A stretch of DNA of 64,000 nucleotides, from contig NZ_CP109190.1 in assembly GCF_041438805.1 (NCBI RefSeq), positions 5,704,001 to 5,768,000 of the forward strand, given 5' to 3'. The notes beneath the pieces are model-generated. The model worked only from the letters and a program-made list of their open reading frames with translations. It did not search any database and was not told where the DNA came from. This DNA comes from Streptomyces sp. NBC_01707. GTDB lineage: Bacteria; Actinomycetota; Actinomycetes; Streptomycetales; Streptomycetaceae. The position numbers were made by a program, and so were the translations under genes. Shown here piece by piece: positions 1 to 8,108 of this stretch (positions are counted from its first letter, which is position 1; every line of letters starts with the position of its first letter).

Positions 1-42
1 GAAGGCGTTCGCCCGCCGGTGTGCCGAAACGTTTGCGATCAC
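1..42 (-). CDS. rsbN: RsbN-type anti-sigma factor (5' end only)
   Basis: Only the first 14 codons lie in the window. A GTG start at 42 is preceded by a strong ribosome site, GAGGAGG (57-51 on the minus strand), with an 8-nt gap. The visible residues are MIANVSAHRRANAF. In Streptomyces the gene downstream of bldN encodes RsbN, a membrane anti-sigma factor that holds sigma-BldN inactive. The position, strand and spacing fit that gene; the identity rests on context because nearly all of the protein is missing. A separate promoter appears to lie in the 208-bp gap after bldN. Confidence 0.65.
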   Translation of the reverse strand, partial: MIANVSAHRRANAF

Positions 43-172
43 TGGCGGCACCTCCTCTCGTCATGACGGTCGACTCCCCTGGGGGTCCGGAAGGTTGCAC
101 ACCTTGAGCGCTTCCACACGAAAGAGTGAGTGGCGGCGGACATGGAGTGACGACAGGGGGCCTGCAACCGGC

Positions 173-202
173 ACAACGAGTGGCGCGGCACATGGGTTAC
201 GC
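173..202 (-). promoter_or_regulatory. putative sigma-BldN-type promoter for rsbN
   Basis: On the minus strand a GCGTAAC -35 element (202-196) is followed, after 17 nt counted from the CGTAAC hexamer, by a CGTTGT -10 element (178-173). From what I recall of published sigma-BldN targets, the motif resembles CGTAAC/CGTTGA, and rsbN itself is a sigma-BldN target in S. venezuelae. The predicted transcript would start about 120 nt before the rsbN GTG. The assignment is inferred from the motif and position only. Confidence 0.5.
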
Positions 203-250
203 ACGAAAGATGATCGGACCAGTGCGTGAGGGGGGTGTCGCAGAGCGTGT

Positions 251-1027
251 TCAGCGTGCGTCGTCCGGCAGCAGTCGGGCGAGCGTGCGGACGGCGCGGT
301 ACTGCAAGGTTTTGATCGCGCCTTCGTTCTTTCCCATCACGCGGGCCGTCTCGGCGACCGAGAGGCCCTGCAGGAAGCGCAGCGTCACACACTCCTGCTG
401 CTGGGGGTTGAGTCGGCGCACGGCTTGCAGCAGTGCGGCGTTGGAGAGGGACTCGAGGACGGAGTCCTCCGGGCTGCGCTCGACCTCGTTGGCGTCGAGC
501 ATTTCGCCGGTGGTCACTTCCAGTCGGAAACGACTGGACTTGAAGTGGTCGGCGACCAGGTTGCGGGCGATCGTGACCAGCCAGGCGCCGAAGTCGCGGC
601 CCTGCCAGGTGAACGTGGAGATGCGGCGCAGGGCGCGCAGGAAGGTCTCGCTGGTGAGGTCCTCCGCCGTCGCCTTGCCGCCCACGCGGTAGTAGATGTA
701 CCGGTACACGGTGTCGCTGTACTGGTCGTAGAGGCGGCCGAAGGCGTCAGCCTCACCGGCCTGTGCGCGCTCGACGAGATCCATCATGCGTGCGCTGTCG
801 CTGTCGGCGGTCGGCCGACGAACGGTGGACGTGGTCGTTGCGCCGCGGTTGCTGCGTCTTCCGACCGCTGCACCGCGTTCGGCCAGGGCATAGCAAGGGC
901 CGACAGGTGCAGGGGTGGCAAATGCGGGTACGGCGTACGCGGTGGGGACGAAGCCGCGCAAGCGGTCGGCGACCGTTGCGCGCAGCGTAGCCAGGCCCGA
1001 GGCGTCAACCCCGACGTGTGGGTACAC
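251..1027 (-). CDS. bldN: RNA polymerase ECF-type sigma factor BldN
   Basis: This 258-aa sigma factor matches BldN, which directs genes for aerial hyphae (chaplins, rodlins, bldM) in Streptomyces. Sigma region 2 covers about residues 92-140 (FGRLYDQYSDTVYRYIYYRV and the following EDLTSETF). Region 4 covers about 208-253, with the helix-turn-helix around SVAETARVMGKNEGAIKTL. About 80 residues precede the sigma domain, which is the unusual feature of BldN: S. coelicolor makes it as a pro-protein that is cleaved. The GTG start at 1027 keeps that extension and has a CTGGGAG ribosome site. RsbN follows on the same strand. BldD is a known repressor of bldN, and a partial BldD-like box lies upstream. 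Confidence 0.93.
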   Translation of the reverse strand: MYPHVGVDASGLATLRATVADRLRGFVPTAYAVPAFATPAPVGPCYALAERGAAVGRRSNRGATTTSTVRRPTADSDSARMMDLVERAQAGEADAFGRLYDQYSDTVYRYIYYRVGGKATAEDLTSETFLRALRRISTFTWQGRDFGAWLVTIARNLVADHFKSSRFRLEVTTGEMLDANEVERSPEDSVLESLSNAALLQAVRRLNPQQQECVTLRFLQGLSVAETARVMGKNEGAIKTLQYRAVRTLARLLPDDAR

Positions 1028-1387
1028 GGGACTCCCAGAGGCAGAGCTTCCATCACGTGCAGTGCGAAACCGTCACTCGTCGTAGTGAGTGGTGGGTTCC
1101 GGAATGCGTCTGAGGAGAATAACGCTTCGTACAGGCAGTGCTACACCCAGTTGCTCAAATCATCGATTCCGTCGCTTCTGTAGCGACTATGAGGCGCATC
1201 AAGTAGCACATCGTGACCGGTTATTGATCGGATTACTTCGTGATCTGCCTGCGGCCGCAACGGGTTGTGGTCGGGTGCGCGCAATCCGACTGGCCGGAGC
1301 GGTCAGCGGGTAGGGGGTCCCGATTGGCGGCAGGGAGCCGGGCGTGGCTCGGCCCCCTGCGTGGGGGGGGGGAAGGTCCGCGTGCGG
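1028..1387 (-). promoter_or_regulatory. bldN upstream region with BldD-like half sites
   Basis: This 360-bp gap upstream of bldN holds no convincing gene. At 1061-1088 there are half sites AGTGC-N7-TCACT, and TCACT-N6-AGTGA reusing the same TCACT. The BldD box is roughly AGTGA-n-TCACC, so this is a partial match near the expected place. A small hairpin, GTCGCT-TCTGT-AGCGAC, lies at 1171-1187. A long bldN leader is likely. The promoter itself was not pinned down. Confidence 0.35.
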
Positions 1388-2344
1388 TCAGCGGCGGCGG
1401 CGGTGCAGGGCGACGGCGGCCGCGGTGCCGCCGGCGAGGGCGCCGACACCGGCCGCGGCCGGGATGCCGACCTTGGCCGCCTTGCGGCCCGTGCGGTAGT
1501 CGCGCAGCCGCCAGTCGAGGGCCCGGGCGTGCTTGCGGAGCTTTGTGTCCGGGTTGATCGCGTAGGGGTGGCCGACCAGGGACAGCATCGGGATGTCGTT
1601 GTGCGAATCGCTGTACGCCGCGCAGCGGGCGAGGTCGAGGCCCTCGGCGGCGGCCAGGGCGCGGACCGCCTCGGCCTTCGCGGGCCCGTGCAGCGGCTCG
1701 CCGACCAGGCGGCCGGTGTAGACGCCGTCGACGGACTCGGCGACCGTGCCGAGCGCGCCGGTCAGCCCGAGGCGACGGGCGATGATCGTGGCGGTCTCCA
1801 CCGGGGCGGCGGTGACCAGCCAGACCTTCTGTCCGGCGTCGAGGTGGGCCTGCGCGAGGGCGCGGGTGCCCGGCCAGATGCGGTCGGCCATGTACTCGTC
1901 GTAGATCTCCTCGCCGATGGACATCAGCTCGGAGACGCGATGGCCCTTGACGATGGACAGGGCGCTGTCACGGGCGTCCTGCATGTGTTCCGGGTCCTCC
2001 ACGCCGGCCAGCCTGAACCACGCCTGCTGCCAGGCGAACCGGGTCAGTTCGCGGCGCTGGAAGAACTTCCGCTTGTACAGCCCGCGGCCGAAGTGGAAGA
2101 TCGCCGCGCCCTGCATGACCGTGTTGTCCAGGTCGAAGAAGGCGGCAGCCCGTTCGTCGCCGACGACCGGGAAGGCCGGTTCCGGCTCCGCGGTCGTGGC
2201 GGGGGTCTCGTCGGTGGATCGTTCGGCGGGCTGTTCGGCGTGGAGTGACGACTTCCGCGCTGCCTCGGCTGCTGCCTCGCCTGCCAGCACGCTCCGTGCT
2301 GTCGCGGAACGCCTACGTGGTGTGAGCCATCCAAGAGCGGCCAT
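1388..2344 (-). CDS. HAD-superfamily (SerB-like, IB) hydrolase
   Basis: A 318-aa phosphatase of the HAD-IB type. The nucleophile motif FDLDNTVMQG gives D71 and the acid/base D73. The threonine motif is in WLVTAAPVET and the metal-binding motif in AAYSDSHNDIPML. The family removes phosphate from small molecules such as phosphoserine; the substrate here is not known. The first 60 residues are Ala/Glu-rich and probably disordered. The C-terminus has a hydrophobic stretch (about 290-313, AAAGVGALAGGTAAAVAL) followed by HRRRR, so it may be tail-anchored in the membrane. It is transcribed away from the glutaredoxin gene, toward bldN. Confidence 0.85.
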   Translation of the reverse strand: MAALGWLTPRRRSATARSVLAGEAAAEAARKSSLHAEQPAERSTDETPATTAEPEPAFPVVGDERAAAFFDLDNTVMQGAAIFHFGRGLYKRKFFQRRELTRFAWQQAWFRLAGVEDPEHMQDARDSALSIVKGHRVSELMSIGEEIYDEYMADRIWPGTRALAQAHLDAGQKVWLVTAAPVETATIIARRLGLTGALGTVAESVDGVYTGRLVGEPLHGPAKAEAVRALAAAEGLDLARCAAYSDSHNDIPMLSLVGHPYAINPDTKLRKHARALDWRLRDYRTGRKAAKVGIPAAAGVGALAGGTAAAVALHRRRR

Positions 2345-2502
2345 GTCGTGAGCATAGCCAGTCTGTTGAGCCCTTCCCGACCTGCCGGGATGCGGTGGCG
2401 TGAACTCTCGGCGGCCGAATTGTTAAACGGGCGATTCGGGGCGTACCGGATCAGTGCCGGATGAGTTCCGGAAAGGGTGGGCGGTCGGCGCAGAATGAAG
2501 GC

Positions 2503-2778
2503 ATGAGTGCCTTGCTGCGTCGTGCGAAGAAGAAGCCCGCGGACCGGGTGGTGACCCTGGTCGGGAAGCCGGGGTGTCACCTCTGTGACGACGCGAGGCT
2601 GGTGGTGCGGGAGGTCTGTGAGGAGACCGGCGCGTCCTGGGAGGAGAAGGACATCACCCAGGACGAGGAGCTGCACAGGGAGTACTGGGAGCAGATTCCG
2701 GTCGTCCTCATCGATAACGAACAGCACACGTTCTGGCGGGTGGATCCGGCGAGGCTGCGCAGCGCGCTGCTTTCCTGA
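2503..2778 (+). CDS. glutaredoxin-like protein (DUF836 type)
   Basis: A 91-aa thioredoxin-fold protein with the redox pair C25-x-x-C28 in GKPGCHLCDDA and the cis-proline segment QIPVVLIDN. It has the length of small glutaredoxin-like DUF836 proteins. The ATG at 2503 was preferred to the in-frame ATG at 2461 because the family homology begins just after it and AAGG precedes it. It lies 272 bp before rex on the same strand. Streptomyces use mycothiol rather than glutathione, so the physiological reductant may be mycothiol or a thioredoxin; that is inference. Confidence 0.82.
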   Translation: MSALLRRAKKKPADRVVTLVGKPGCHLCDDARLVVREVCEETGASWEEKDITQDEELHREYWEQIPVVLIDNEQHTFWRVDPARLRSALLS

Positions 2779-2921
2779 GTGAAACCCGGTTACCATCGTG
2801 GGCGTTTTGAGTGATCTCGGGGGCGTAGTTGTGAGGAGTGTGTACCGCTTTGCCCCCTTCGGGCCTGCAACGGGCTGATGCGATCCAAGGTTCCGGGATC
2901 GCGCGACGGATGTGCGTGACC

Positions 2922-2938
2922 CCGGTCACTTTGACCGG
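2922..2938. promoter_or_regulatory. perfect palindrome over a -35-like sequence upstream of rex
   Basis: CCGGTCA-CTT-TGACCGG is an exact 7-3-7 inverted repeat that includes a TTGACC -35-like hexamer (2931-2936). It lies 18 bp upstream of the Rex operator and looks like an operator for a second, unidentified dimeric regulator of the rex-hem operon. Confidence 0.45.
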
Positions 2939-2956
2939 ACAAAACGGACACCATCT

Positions 2957-2974
2957 TTGTGCACGCGTTCACAA
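2957..2974 (+). promoter_or_regulatory. Rex operator (ROP) in the rex-hemACD promoter
   Basis: TTGTGCACGCGTTCACAA closely matches the Rex operator TGTGAACNNNTTCACA, with one mismatch in the left half site. It overlaps a possible promoter, TTGTGC-17-TAGCCT (-35 at 2957-2962, -10 at 2980-2985), about 75 bp before the rex start. Rex binds such sites when NADH/NAD+ is low, so the operon should be autoregulated and induced under oxygen limitation. The site is seen directly; its regulation follows from known Streptomyces Rex biology. Confidence 0.88.
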
Positions 2975-3050
2975 AGACATAGCCTGCATTCGACGGGGCG
3001 GTCTTGGAACATACGGCCGCCTGCAGCCCCGCTCATCCCGCAGGAGCACC

Positions 3051-3824
3051 GTGGCAACTGGCCGAACTCACCGACCGGCGACCCGTAGCCGAGGAATTCC
3101 CGAGGCCACCGTCGCCCGGCTTCCGCTGTATCTCCGCGCACTGACCGCGCTCTCCGAGCGCTCGGTCCCCACGGTCTCGTCCGAGGAGCTCGCCGCGGCG
3201 GCGGGAGTCAATTCTGCCAAGCTGCGCAAGGACTTCAGCTACCTCGGCTCCTACGGGACGCGTGGCGTCGGGTACGACGTCGAGTACCTCGTCTACCAGA
3301 TCTCCCGTGAGCTCGGGCTCACCCAGGACTGGCCGGTCGTCATCGTCGGTATCGGTAATCTCGGCGCCGCGCTCGCCAACTACGGCGGCTTCGCCTCCCG
3401 CGGTTTCCGGGTCGCCGCGCTGATCGACGCCGACCCCGCCATGGCCGGTACGCCCGTCGCCGGGATCCCCGTCCAGCACGCCGACGAGCTGGAGAAGATC
3501 GTCAGCGACAACGGCGTGTCGATCGGTGTCATCTCCACCCCGGCCGGTGCCGCCCAGCAGGTCTGCGACCGTCTGGTGGCCGCAGGCGTCACCTCCATCC
3601 TGAACTTCGCGCCGACGGTGCTCTCCGTGCCCGACGGTGTCGACGTCCGCAAGGTCGACCTCTCGATCGAACTCCAGATCCTCGCCTTCCACGAGCAGCG
3701 CAAGGCCGGTGAGGAAGCCGAGGCCGGGGGCGATGTCGACCAGGCCGCACCGCCCGTGCGCGCCGCCGCGAGCAGCAACCGGAAGGGACCCGACGGGGAC
3801 ATGCCCGCCGTGATGCCGGCATGA
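3051..3824 (+). CDS. rex: redox-sensing transcriptional repressor Rex
   Basis: A 257-aa Rex repressor that senses NADH/NAD+. The winged-helix DNA-binding part is about residues 15-85 (ELAAAAGVNSAKLRKDFSYL, GTRGVGYDVEYL). The Rossmann NAD(H) domain starts at G100-x-G102-x-x-G105. The C-terminal helix used for domain swapping precedes a 40-residue Ala/Pro-rich tail. The GTG at 3051 has GGAG 5 nt upstream and gives the usual Rex length; the open frame extends further upstream but without family similarity. The stop overlaps hemA by 4 bp (ATGA). Rex therefore controls its own gene and the early tetrapyrrole genes through the operator at 2957-2974. Confidence 0.95.
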   Translation: MATGRTHRPATRSRGIPEATVARLPLYLRALTALSERSVPTVSSEELAAAAGVNSAKLRKDFSYLGSYGTRGVGYDVEYLVYQISRELGLTQDWPVVIVGIGNLGAALANYGGFASRGFRVAALIDADPAMAGTPVAGIPVQHADELEKIVSDNGVSIGVISTPAGAAQQVCDRLVAAGVTSILNFAPTVLSVPDGVDVRKVDLSIELQILAFHEQRKAGEEAEAGGDVDQAAPPVRAAASSNRKGPDGDMPAVMPA

Positions 3825-5317
3825 GTCTCCTTGTCGTAGGGCTGAGCCACCGCAGCGCCCCGGTCTCCGTACTGGAGCGGGCGTCGCTGGCTGCCGAGAC
3901 GCAGTCCAAGCTGCTGCAGGACGCCCTGGCCGCGGAGCCCGCGGCCGAGGCCACCGTCCTCGCCACCTGTAACCGCATCGAGCTGTACGCCGACGTGGAC
4001 AAGTTCCACGCGGGCGTCGCGGAGCTGTCCACGCTCCTCGCGCAGCACAGCGGGGTCGGACTGGACGAGCTCACTCCGTATCTCTATGTGCACTACGAGG
4101 ACCGGGCCGTCCACCACCTCTTCTCGGTGGCGTGCGGGCTGGACTCCATGGTCGTCGGCGAAGGCCAGATCCTGGGCCAGATCAAGGACGCGCTGGCGCT
4201 GGGGCAGGAGAGTCACACCGCGGGCCGGCTGCTGAACGACCTGTTCCAGCAGTCCCTGCGGGTCGGCAAGCGCGCCCACAGCGAGACCGGGATCGACCGG
4301 GCCGGGCAGTCGCTCGTCACCTTCGGGCTGCAGCAGCTCGCGGGCGGCGCCGACACCGCCGACTGGGCCAGGGGCAAGCGTGCTCTGGTGATCGGCGCCG
4401 GCTCGATGTCCTCGCTGGCCGCCGCCACGCTGGCCCGTACCGGTGTCGCCGAGATCGTCGTCGCCAACCGGACCCGGGCCCGTGCCGACCGGCTCGTCGA
4501 GATCCTGGGCCAGGCCGGCGGCACGGGAGTGACCGCCCGGGCCGTCGAGATGGCCGCGGTCTCCGACGAACTGACACGTGCCGATGTCGTCGTGTCCTGT
4601 ACCGGTGCGACGGGACTCGTCCTGACCGGTGAGACGGTCGCCGGTGCGCTCGGCCTGCCGTTCGACGCGGCCGCCACCGCCGACGAGGCGCCCGCCGCGC
4701 CCGCCGCCGACCTGGACCAGCACGCCGCGTGGGTGGAGAACGGTTCCGCCGCCACGACCGCGCAGGCGCAGGCCGTGCGCCGGGCCACCGTGCCCGCGCA
4801 GTCCACCGGCCCCGTCCGGCTGGCCCTGCTCGACCTCGCCATGCCGCGCGACATCGACGGAGCGGCGGCCCGCCTCGCCGGTGTGCGCCTCGTCGACATC
4901 GAGTCGCTCGCCGAGGCGTCCGCGGACGCTCCGATGGCCGCCGATGTGGACCAGGTGCGCACCATCGTCGCCGACGAGGTCGCCGCGTTCGGCGCCGCCC
5001 AGCGCGCCGCCCACATCACCCCGACCGTGGTCGCCCTGCGCACCATGGCCGCCGATGTGGTGGCCGGCGAGATCGCGCGGCTCGACGGACGCCTCCCCGA
5101 CCTGGACGAGAAGCAGCGCGCCGAGATCACGCAGACCGTGCGCCGCGTCGTCGACAAGCTCCTGCACGCGCCCACCGTGCGGGTCAAGCAGCTCGCCAGT
5201 GAGCCCGGCGGCGCCGGGTACGCCGACGCGCTGCGGGAACTCTTCGACCTCGACCCGCAGACGGTCGCCGCCGTCTCCCGGGCAGACCTGAACGACCCGA
5301 ATCGAGGGCGGTCATGA
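3821..5317 (+). CDS. hemA: glutamyl-tRNA reductase
   Basis: Reduces glutamyl-tRNA(Glu) with NADPH to glutamate-1-semialdehyde, the first step of C5-type tetrapyrrole synthesis. The catalytic cysteine C50 is in ATCNRIELY. The GLDSMVVGEGQILGQ signature and the NADPH-binding ALVIGAGSMSSLAA segment follow. At 498 aa it is longer than most HemA proteins because of an Ala/Asp-rich insert at about 285-330, which is usual in streptomycetes. The start overlaps the rex stop and the stop overlaps hemC (ATGA in both), so translation is likely coupled. The aminomutase HemL that uses its product is encoded about 30 kb away in this window. Confidence 0.97.
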   Translation: MSLLVVGLSHRSAPVSVLERASLAAETQSKLLQDALAAEPAAEATVLATCNRIELYADVDKFHAGVAELSTLLAQHSGVGLDELTPYLYVHYEDRAVHHLFSVACGLDSMVVGEGQILGQIKDALALGQESHTAGRLLNDLFQQSLRVGKRAHSETGIDRAGQSLVTFGLQQLAGGADTADWARGKRALVIGAGSMSSLAAATLARTGVAEIVVANRTRARADRLVEILGQAGGTGVTARAVEMAAVSDELTRADVVVSCTGATGLVLTGETVAGALGLPFDAAATADEAPAAPAADLDQHAAWVENGSAATTAQAQAVRRATVPAQSTGPVRLALLDLAMPRDIDGAAARLAGVRLVDIESLAEASADAPMAADVDQVRTIVADEVAAFGAAQRAAHITPTVVALRTMAADVVAGEIARLDGRLPDLDEKQRAEITQTVRRVVDKLLHAPTVRVKQLASEPGGAGYADALRELFDLDPQTVAAVSRADLNDPNRGRS

Positions 5318-6297
5318 CCGACAACTCACCCCGCGCGCAGACCGGCGCGCCGCTCCGGCTGGGCACCCGGCGCAGCAAGCTCGCCATGGCGCAGTCCGGC
5401 CTGGTCGCCGACGCGGTCAGCGAGGTGACCGGGCGCGCCGTCGAGCTCGTCGAGGTCACCACGTACGGAGACATCTCCAAGGAGCATCTCGCGCAGATCG
5501 GCGGCACCGGCGTGTTCGTCGCGGCGCTGCGTGAGGCGCTGCTGCGAGGCGAGGTGGACTTCGCCGTCCACTCGCTCAAGGATCTGCCGACCGCACAGCC
5601 CGAGGGGCTCGTGCTGGCTGCCGTGCCGCGGCGCGAGGACCCGCGCGACGTGCTGGTGGCGCGGGACGGGCTGACCTTCGAGCAGCTGCCGCCCGGTGCC
5701 CGCATAGGCACCGGCTCTCCGCGCCGCATGGCGCAGCTCAACGCGTACGCCCGCAGCCACGGCCTCGACATCGAGACCGTGCCGATCCGTGGCAACGTCG
5801 ATACGCGTATCGGATTTGTACGAAGCGGTGAACTGGACGCGGTGGTTCTCGCCGCGGCCGGGCTCAGCCGCCTCGGCCGGACCGGTGAGGTGACCGACTT
5901 CCTGCCGGTCGACACCGTTCTGCCCGCTCCCGGTCAGGGAGCACTGGCGATCGAATGCGCTGCAACCAGCGCGGACCTCGCCGCCGCGCTCGCCGAGCTC
6001 GACGACCCGCACACCCGGGTCGCCGTGACCGCTGAGCGTTCCCTGCTCGCCGCCCTGGAGGCCGGCTGTTCCGCACCTGTGGGTGCGCTGGCCGACCTCC
6101 TGGTCGACGGACAGGCTGTCAACGAACTGCGCCTGCGCGGTGTCGTCGGTTCCACCGACGGCGCCTCGCTGGTACAGATGTCCATCACCGGTCCCGTCCC
6201 CACGTCGCACGACGACGCGGCGGCCCTCGGTCGCGAGCTCGCGGTCGAGATGCTTGCCAAGGGTGCGGCCGGTCTTATGGGGGAGCGAGCACTTTGA
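5314..6297 (+). CDS. hemC: hydroxymethylbilane synthase (porphobilinogen deaminase)
   Basis: Joins four porphobilinogen units into hydroxymethylbilane. The 327-aa protein carries the cofactor cysteine C252 in LEAGCSAPVGAL, which holds the dipyrromethane cofactor. It also has the substrate-binding signatures RLGTRRSKLAMAQ, HSLKDLPT, and GSPRRMAQL with IRGNVDTR. Its length is about normal for the family. The start overlaps the hemA stop by 4 bp, and its own stop overlaps the TTG start of hemD. Confidence 0.97.
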   Translation: MTDNSPRAQTGAPLRLGTRRSKLAMAQSGLVADAVSEVTGRAVELVEVTTYGDISKEHLAQIGGTGVFVAALREALLRGEVDFAVHSLKDLPTAQPEGLVLAAVPRREDPRDVLVARDGLTFEQLPPGARIGTGSPRRMAQLNAYARSHGLDIETVPIRGNVDTRIGFVRSGELDAVVLAAAGLSRLGRTGEVTDFLPVDTVLPAPGQGALAIECAATSADLAAALAELDDPHTRVAVTAERSLLAALEAGCSAPVGALADLLVDGQAVNELRLRGVVGSTDGASLVQMSITGPVPTSHDDAAALGRELAVEMLAKGAAGLMGERAL

Positions 6298-7961
6298 GCC
6301 CCACCGGCCCCGCCGCATCCGACTTTCCTGTCCTGCCCGCAGGGCACGTCACCTTCCTCGGCGCCGGTCCCGGCGATCCGGGACTGCTGACTCTGCGCGC
6401 CGTCGAGGCGCTCGCGAGCGCGGACGTCCTTGTCGCCGAGCCCGACGTGCTCGGCGTTGTTCGCGGCCATGCGCGGGCAGGCGTAAGCACGCCTGAGCTG
6501 GCGGTTGTTGACGTGTCGTCAACAGCCGCCGGTGTGCCCGTTCTCAGGGACGCGGCCAATCTTGTCATGGAGGCCGCGAAGGGCGGCAGGCGGGTCGTCC
6601 GTGCGGTCTCCGGCGACCCCGGCCTGGACGGGGCGGCGGGCTCGGAGATGCTCGCCTGCGCCGCCGCCGGCATTCCCTTCGAGGTCGTCCCGGGTGTCGC
6701 GAACGGCGTGGGCGTTCCCGCGTACGCCGGTGTGCCGCTGCGTGACGCGCAGGGCGCCGACGTCCGGTTCGTCGACGCCCGCACCGCCTCGGACCGCTGC
6801 TGGACCGAGATCGGCGCGAGCGACGCCACGGCCGTGGTCTCGACGACGCTGGACTCGGTCGCGGCCACCGCGGGCGAGCTGGTCTCGGCGGGCCGCAAGC
6901 CCGACACCCCGCTCACCGTCACGGTCGCCGGTACGACGACCCGGCAGCGCACCTGGACGGCGACCCTCGGGACGATCGCCCAGGTGCTCAAGCAGGCGAA
7001 GGTGCTGCCGTCGCCGGACGGGCACCAGCCGGTCATAGCCGTGGTCGGTGAGCGCAGCTCCGCCGCCCAGCGCGACCAGCTCTCGTGGTTCGAGTCCAAG
7101 CCGCTCTTCGGCTGGAAGGTGCTCGTGCCGCGTACGAAGGAGCAGGCCGCGTCGCTCTCCGACCAGCTGCGTTCGTACGGCGCCGTGCCGCACGAGGTCC
7201 CGACCATCGCCGTCGAGCCGCCGCGCACGCCCCAGCAGATGGAGCGTGCGGTCAAGGGCCTCGTCACCGGCCGCTACGAGTGGATCGCCTTCACCAGCGT
7301 CAACGCGGTCAAGGCCGTCCGCGAGAAGTTCGAGGAGTACGGGCTCGACGCCCGTGCCTTCGCCGGGATCAAGGTCGCGGCGGTCGGCGAGCAGACCGCC
7401 GCCGCGCTGATCGACTTCGGTGTGAAGCCGGACCTGGTGCCGTCCGGTGAGCAGTCCGCCGCCGGTCTGCTGGAGGACTGGCCGCCGTACGACCCGGTCT
7501 TCGACCCGATCGACCGTGTCTTCCTGCCGCGCGCCGACATCGCCACGGAGACGCTGGTCGCCGGGCTCATCGAGCTGGGCTGGGAGGTCGACGACGTCAC
7601 CGCGTACCGCACGGTCCGCGCCTCGCCGCCGCCGTCCGACACCCGTGAGGCCATCAAGGGCGGCGGTTTCGACGCGGTGCTCTTCACCTCGTCGTCGACC
7701 GTCCGGAACCTGGTCGGCATCGCGGGCAAGCCGCACAACGTGACCGTCATCGCGTGTATCGGTCCTGCCACGGCGAAGACCGCCGAGGAGCACGGTCTGC
7801 GGGTGGACGTGCTGTCGCCGGAGCCGTCGGTGCACAAGCTGGCCGCGGCGCTCGCCGACTTCGGCGCGCAGCGTCGGGATGCGGCGAAGGAGGCCGGCGA
7901 CCCGGTGACGCGGCCGAGCGAGCGGCGTCCTGGGGCGCGCAGGCGTCGTACGACGACCTGA
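6294..7961 (+). CDS. hemD: uroporphyrinogen-III methyltransferase-like/uroporphyrinogen-III synthase fusion
   Basis: A 555-aa fusion. Residues about 15-250 are a CobA/CysG-like tetrapyrrole methylase domain (TFLGAGPGDPGLLTLRA near the start; VPGVANGVGVPAYAGVPL later). Residues about 265-530 are a HemD uroporphyrinogen-III synthase that closes hydroxymethylbilane with ring D inversion (FGWKVLVPRTKEQAASL; IAFTSVNAVKAVREKF; VLFTSSSTVRNLVG). The methylase half lacks several hallmarks of active SUMT enzymes, including the usual YD-x-LV region after the first strand, so only the HemD half is a firm call. The TTG start with GGGGAG upstream overlaps the hemC stop (TTGA). A terminator follows, ending the rex operon. 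Confidence 0.93.
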   Translation: MSPTGPAASDFPVLPAGHVTFLGAGPGDPGLLTLRAVEALASADVLVAEPDVLGVVRGHARAGVSTPELAVVDVSSTAAGVPVLRDAANLVMEAAKGGRRVVRAVSGDPGLDGAAGSEMLACAAAGIPFEVVPGVANGVGVPAYAGVPLRDAQGADVRFVDARTASDRCWTEIGASDATAVVSTTLDSVAATAGELVSAGRKPDTPLTVTVAGTTTRQRTWTATLGTIAQVLKQAKVLPSPDGHQPVIAVVGERSSAAQRDQLSWFESKPLFGWKVLVPRTKEQAASLSDQLRSYGAVPHEVPTIAVEPPRTPQQMERAVKGLVTGRYEWIAFTSVNAVKAVREKFEEYGLDARAFAGIKVAAVGEQTAAALIDFGVKPDLVPSGEQSAAGLLEDWPPYDPVFDPIDRVFLPRADIATETLVAGLIELGWEVDDVTAYRTVRASPPPSDTREAIKGGGFDAVLFTSSSTVRNLVGIAGKPHNVTVIACIGPATAKTAEEHGLRVDVLSPEPSVHKLAAALADFGAQRRDAAKEAGDPVTRPSERRPGARRRRTTT

Positions 7962-7990
7962 CCGGCCCGTTCGGGAGTGTTCACGGTGTT

Positions 7991-8024
7991 CAGGGGCCCG
8001 GCTGTTTCGGCAGCCGGGCCCCTG
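7991..8024 (+). terminator. intrinsic terminator after hemD
   Basis: A perfect 14-bp stem (CAGGGGCCCGGCTG / CAGCCGGGCCCCTG) closes a 6-nt loop, TTTCGG, 30 bp after the hemD stop. There is no strong T tract, as is usual in streptomycetes. It separates the rex-hemACD operon from hemB. Confidence 0.85.
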
Positions 8025-8108
8025 CCTGTTCACCGGCCCGTTCCCCCGCTCGTTTTTCCGGTACAGGTGTCGGTAAGACGGTGATGTGTACGGGTCTATC
8101 GTCGAAGG

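Noticed and set aside
1265..2248. Plus-strand frame of 327 codons opposite the HAD hydrolase
   Set aside because: Low-complexity Gly/Val/Asp-rich shadow; the HAD motifs are on the minus strand.
2461..2502. Upstream ATG for the glutaredoxin-like gene
   Set aside because: The added residues (SSGKGGRSAQNEG) are not family-like and no ribosome site precedes this ATG.
3380..5167. 595-codon minus-strand frame opposite rex and hemA
   Set aside because: It runs antisense across two conserved genes and has no protein-like motif.
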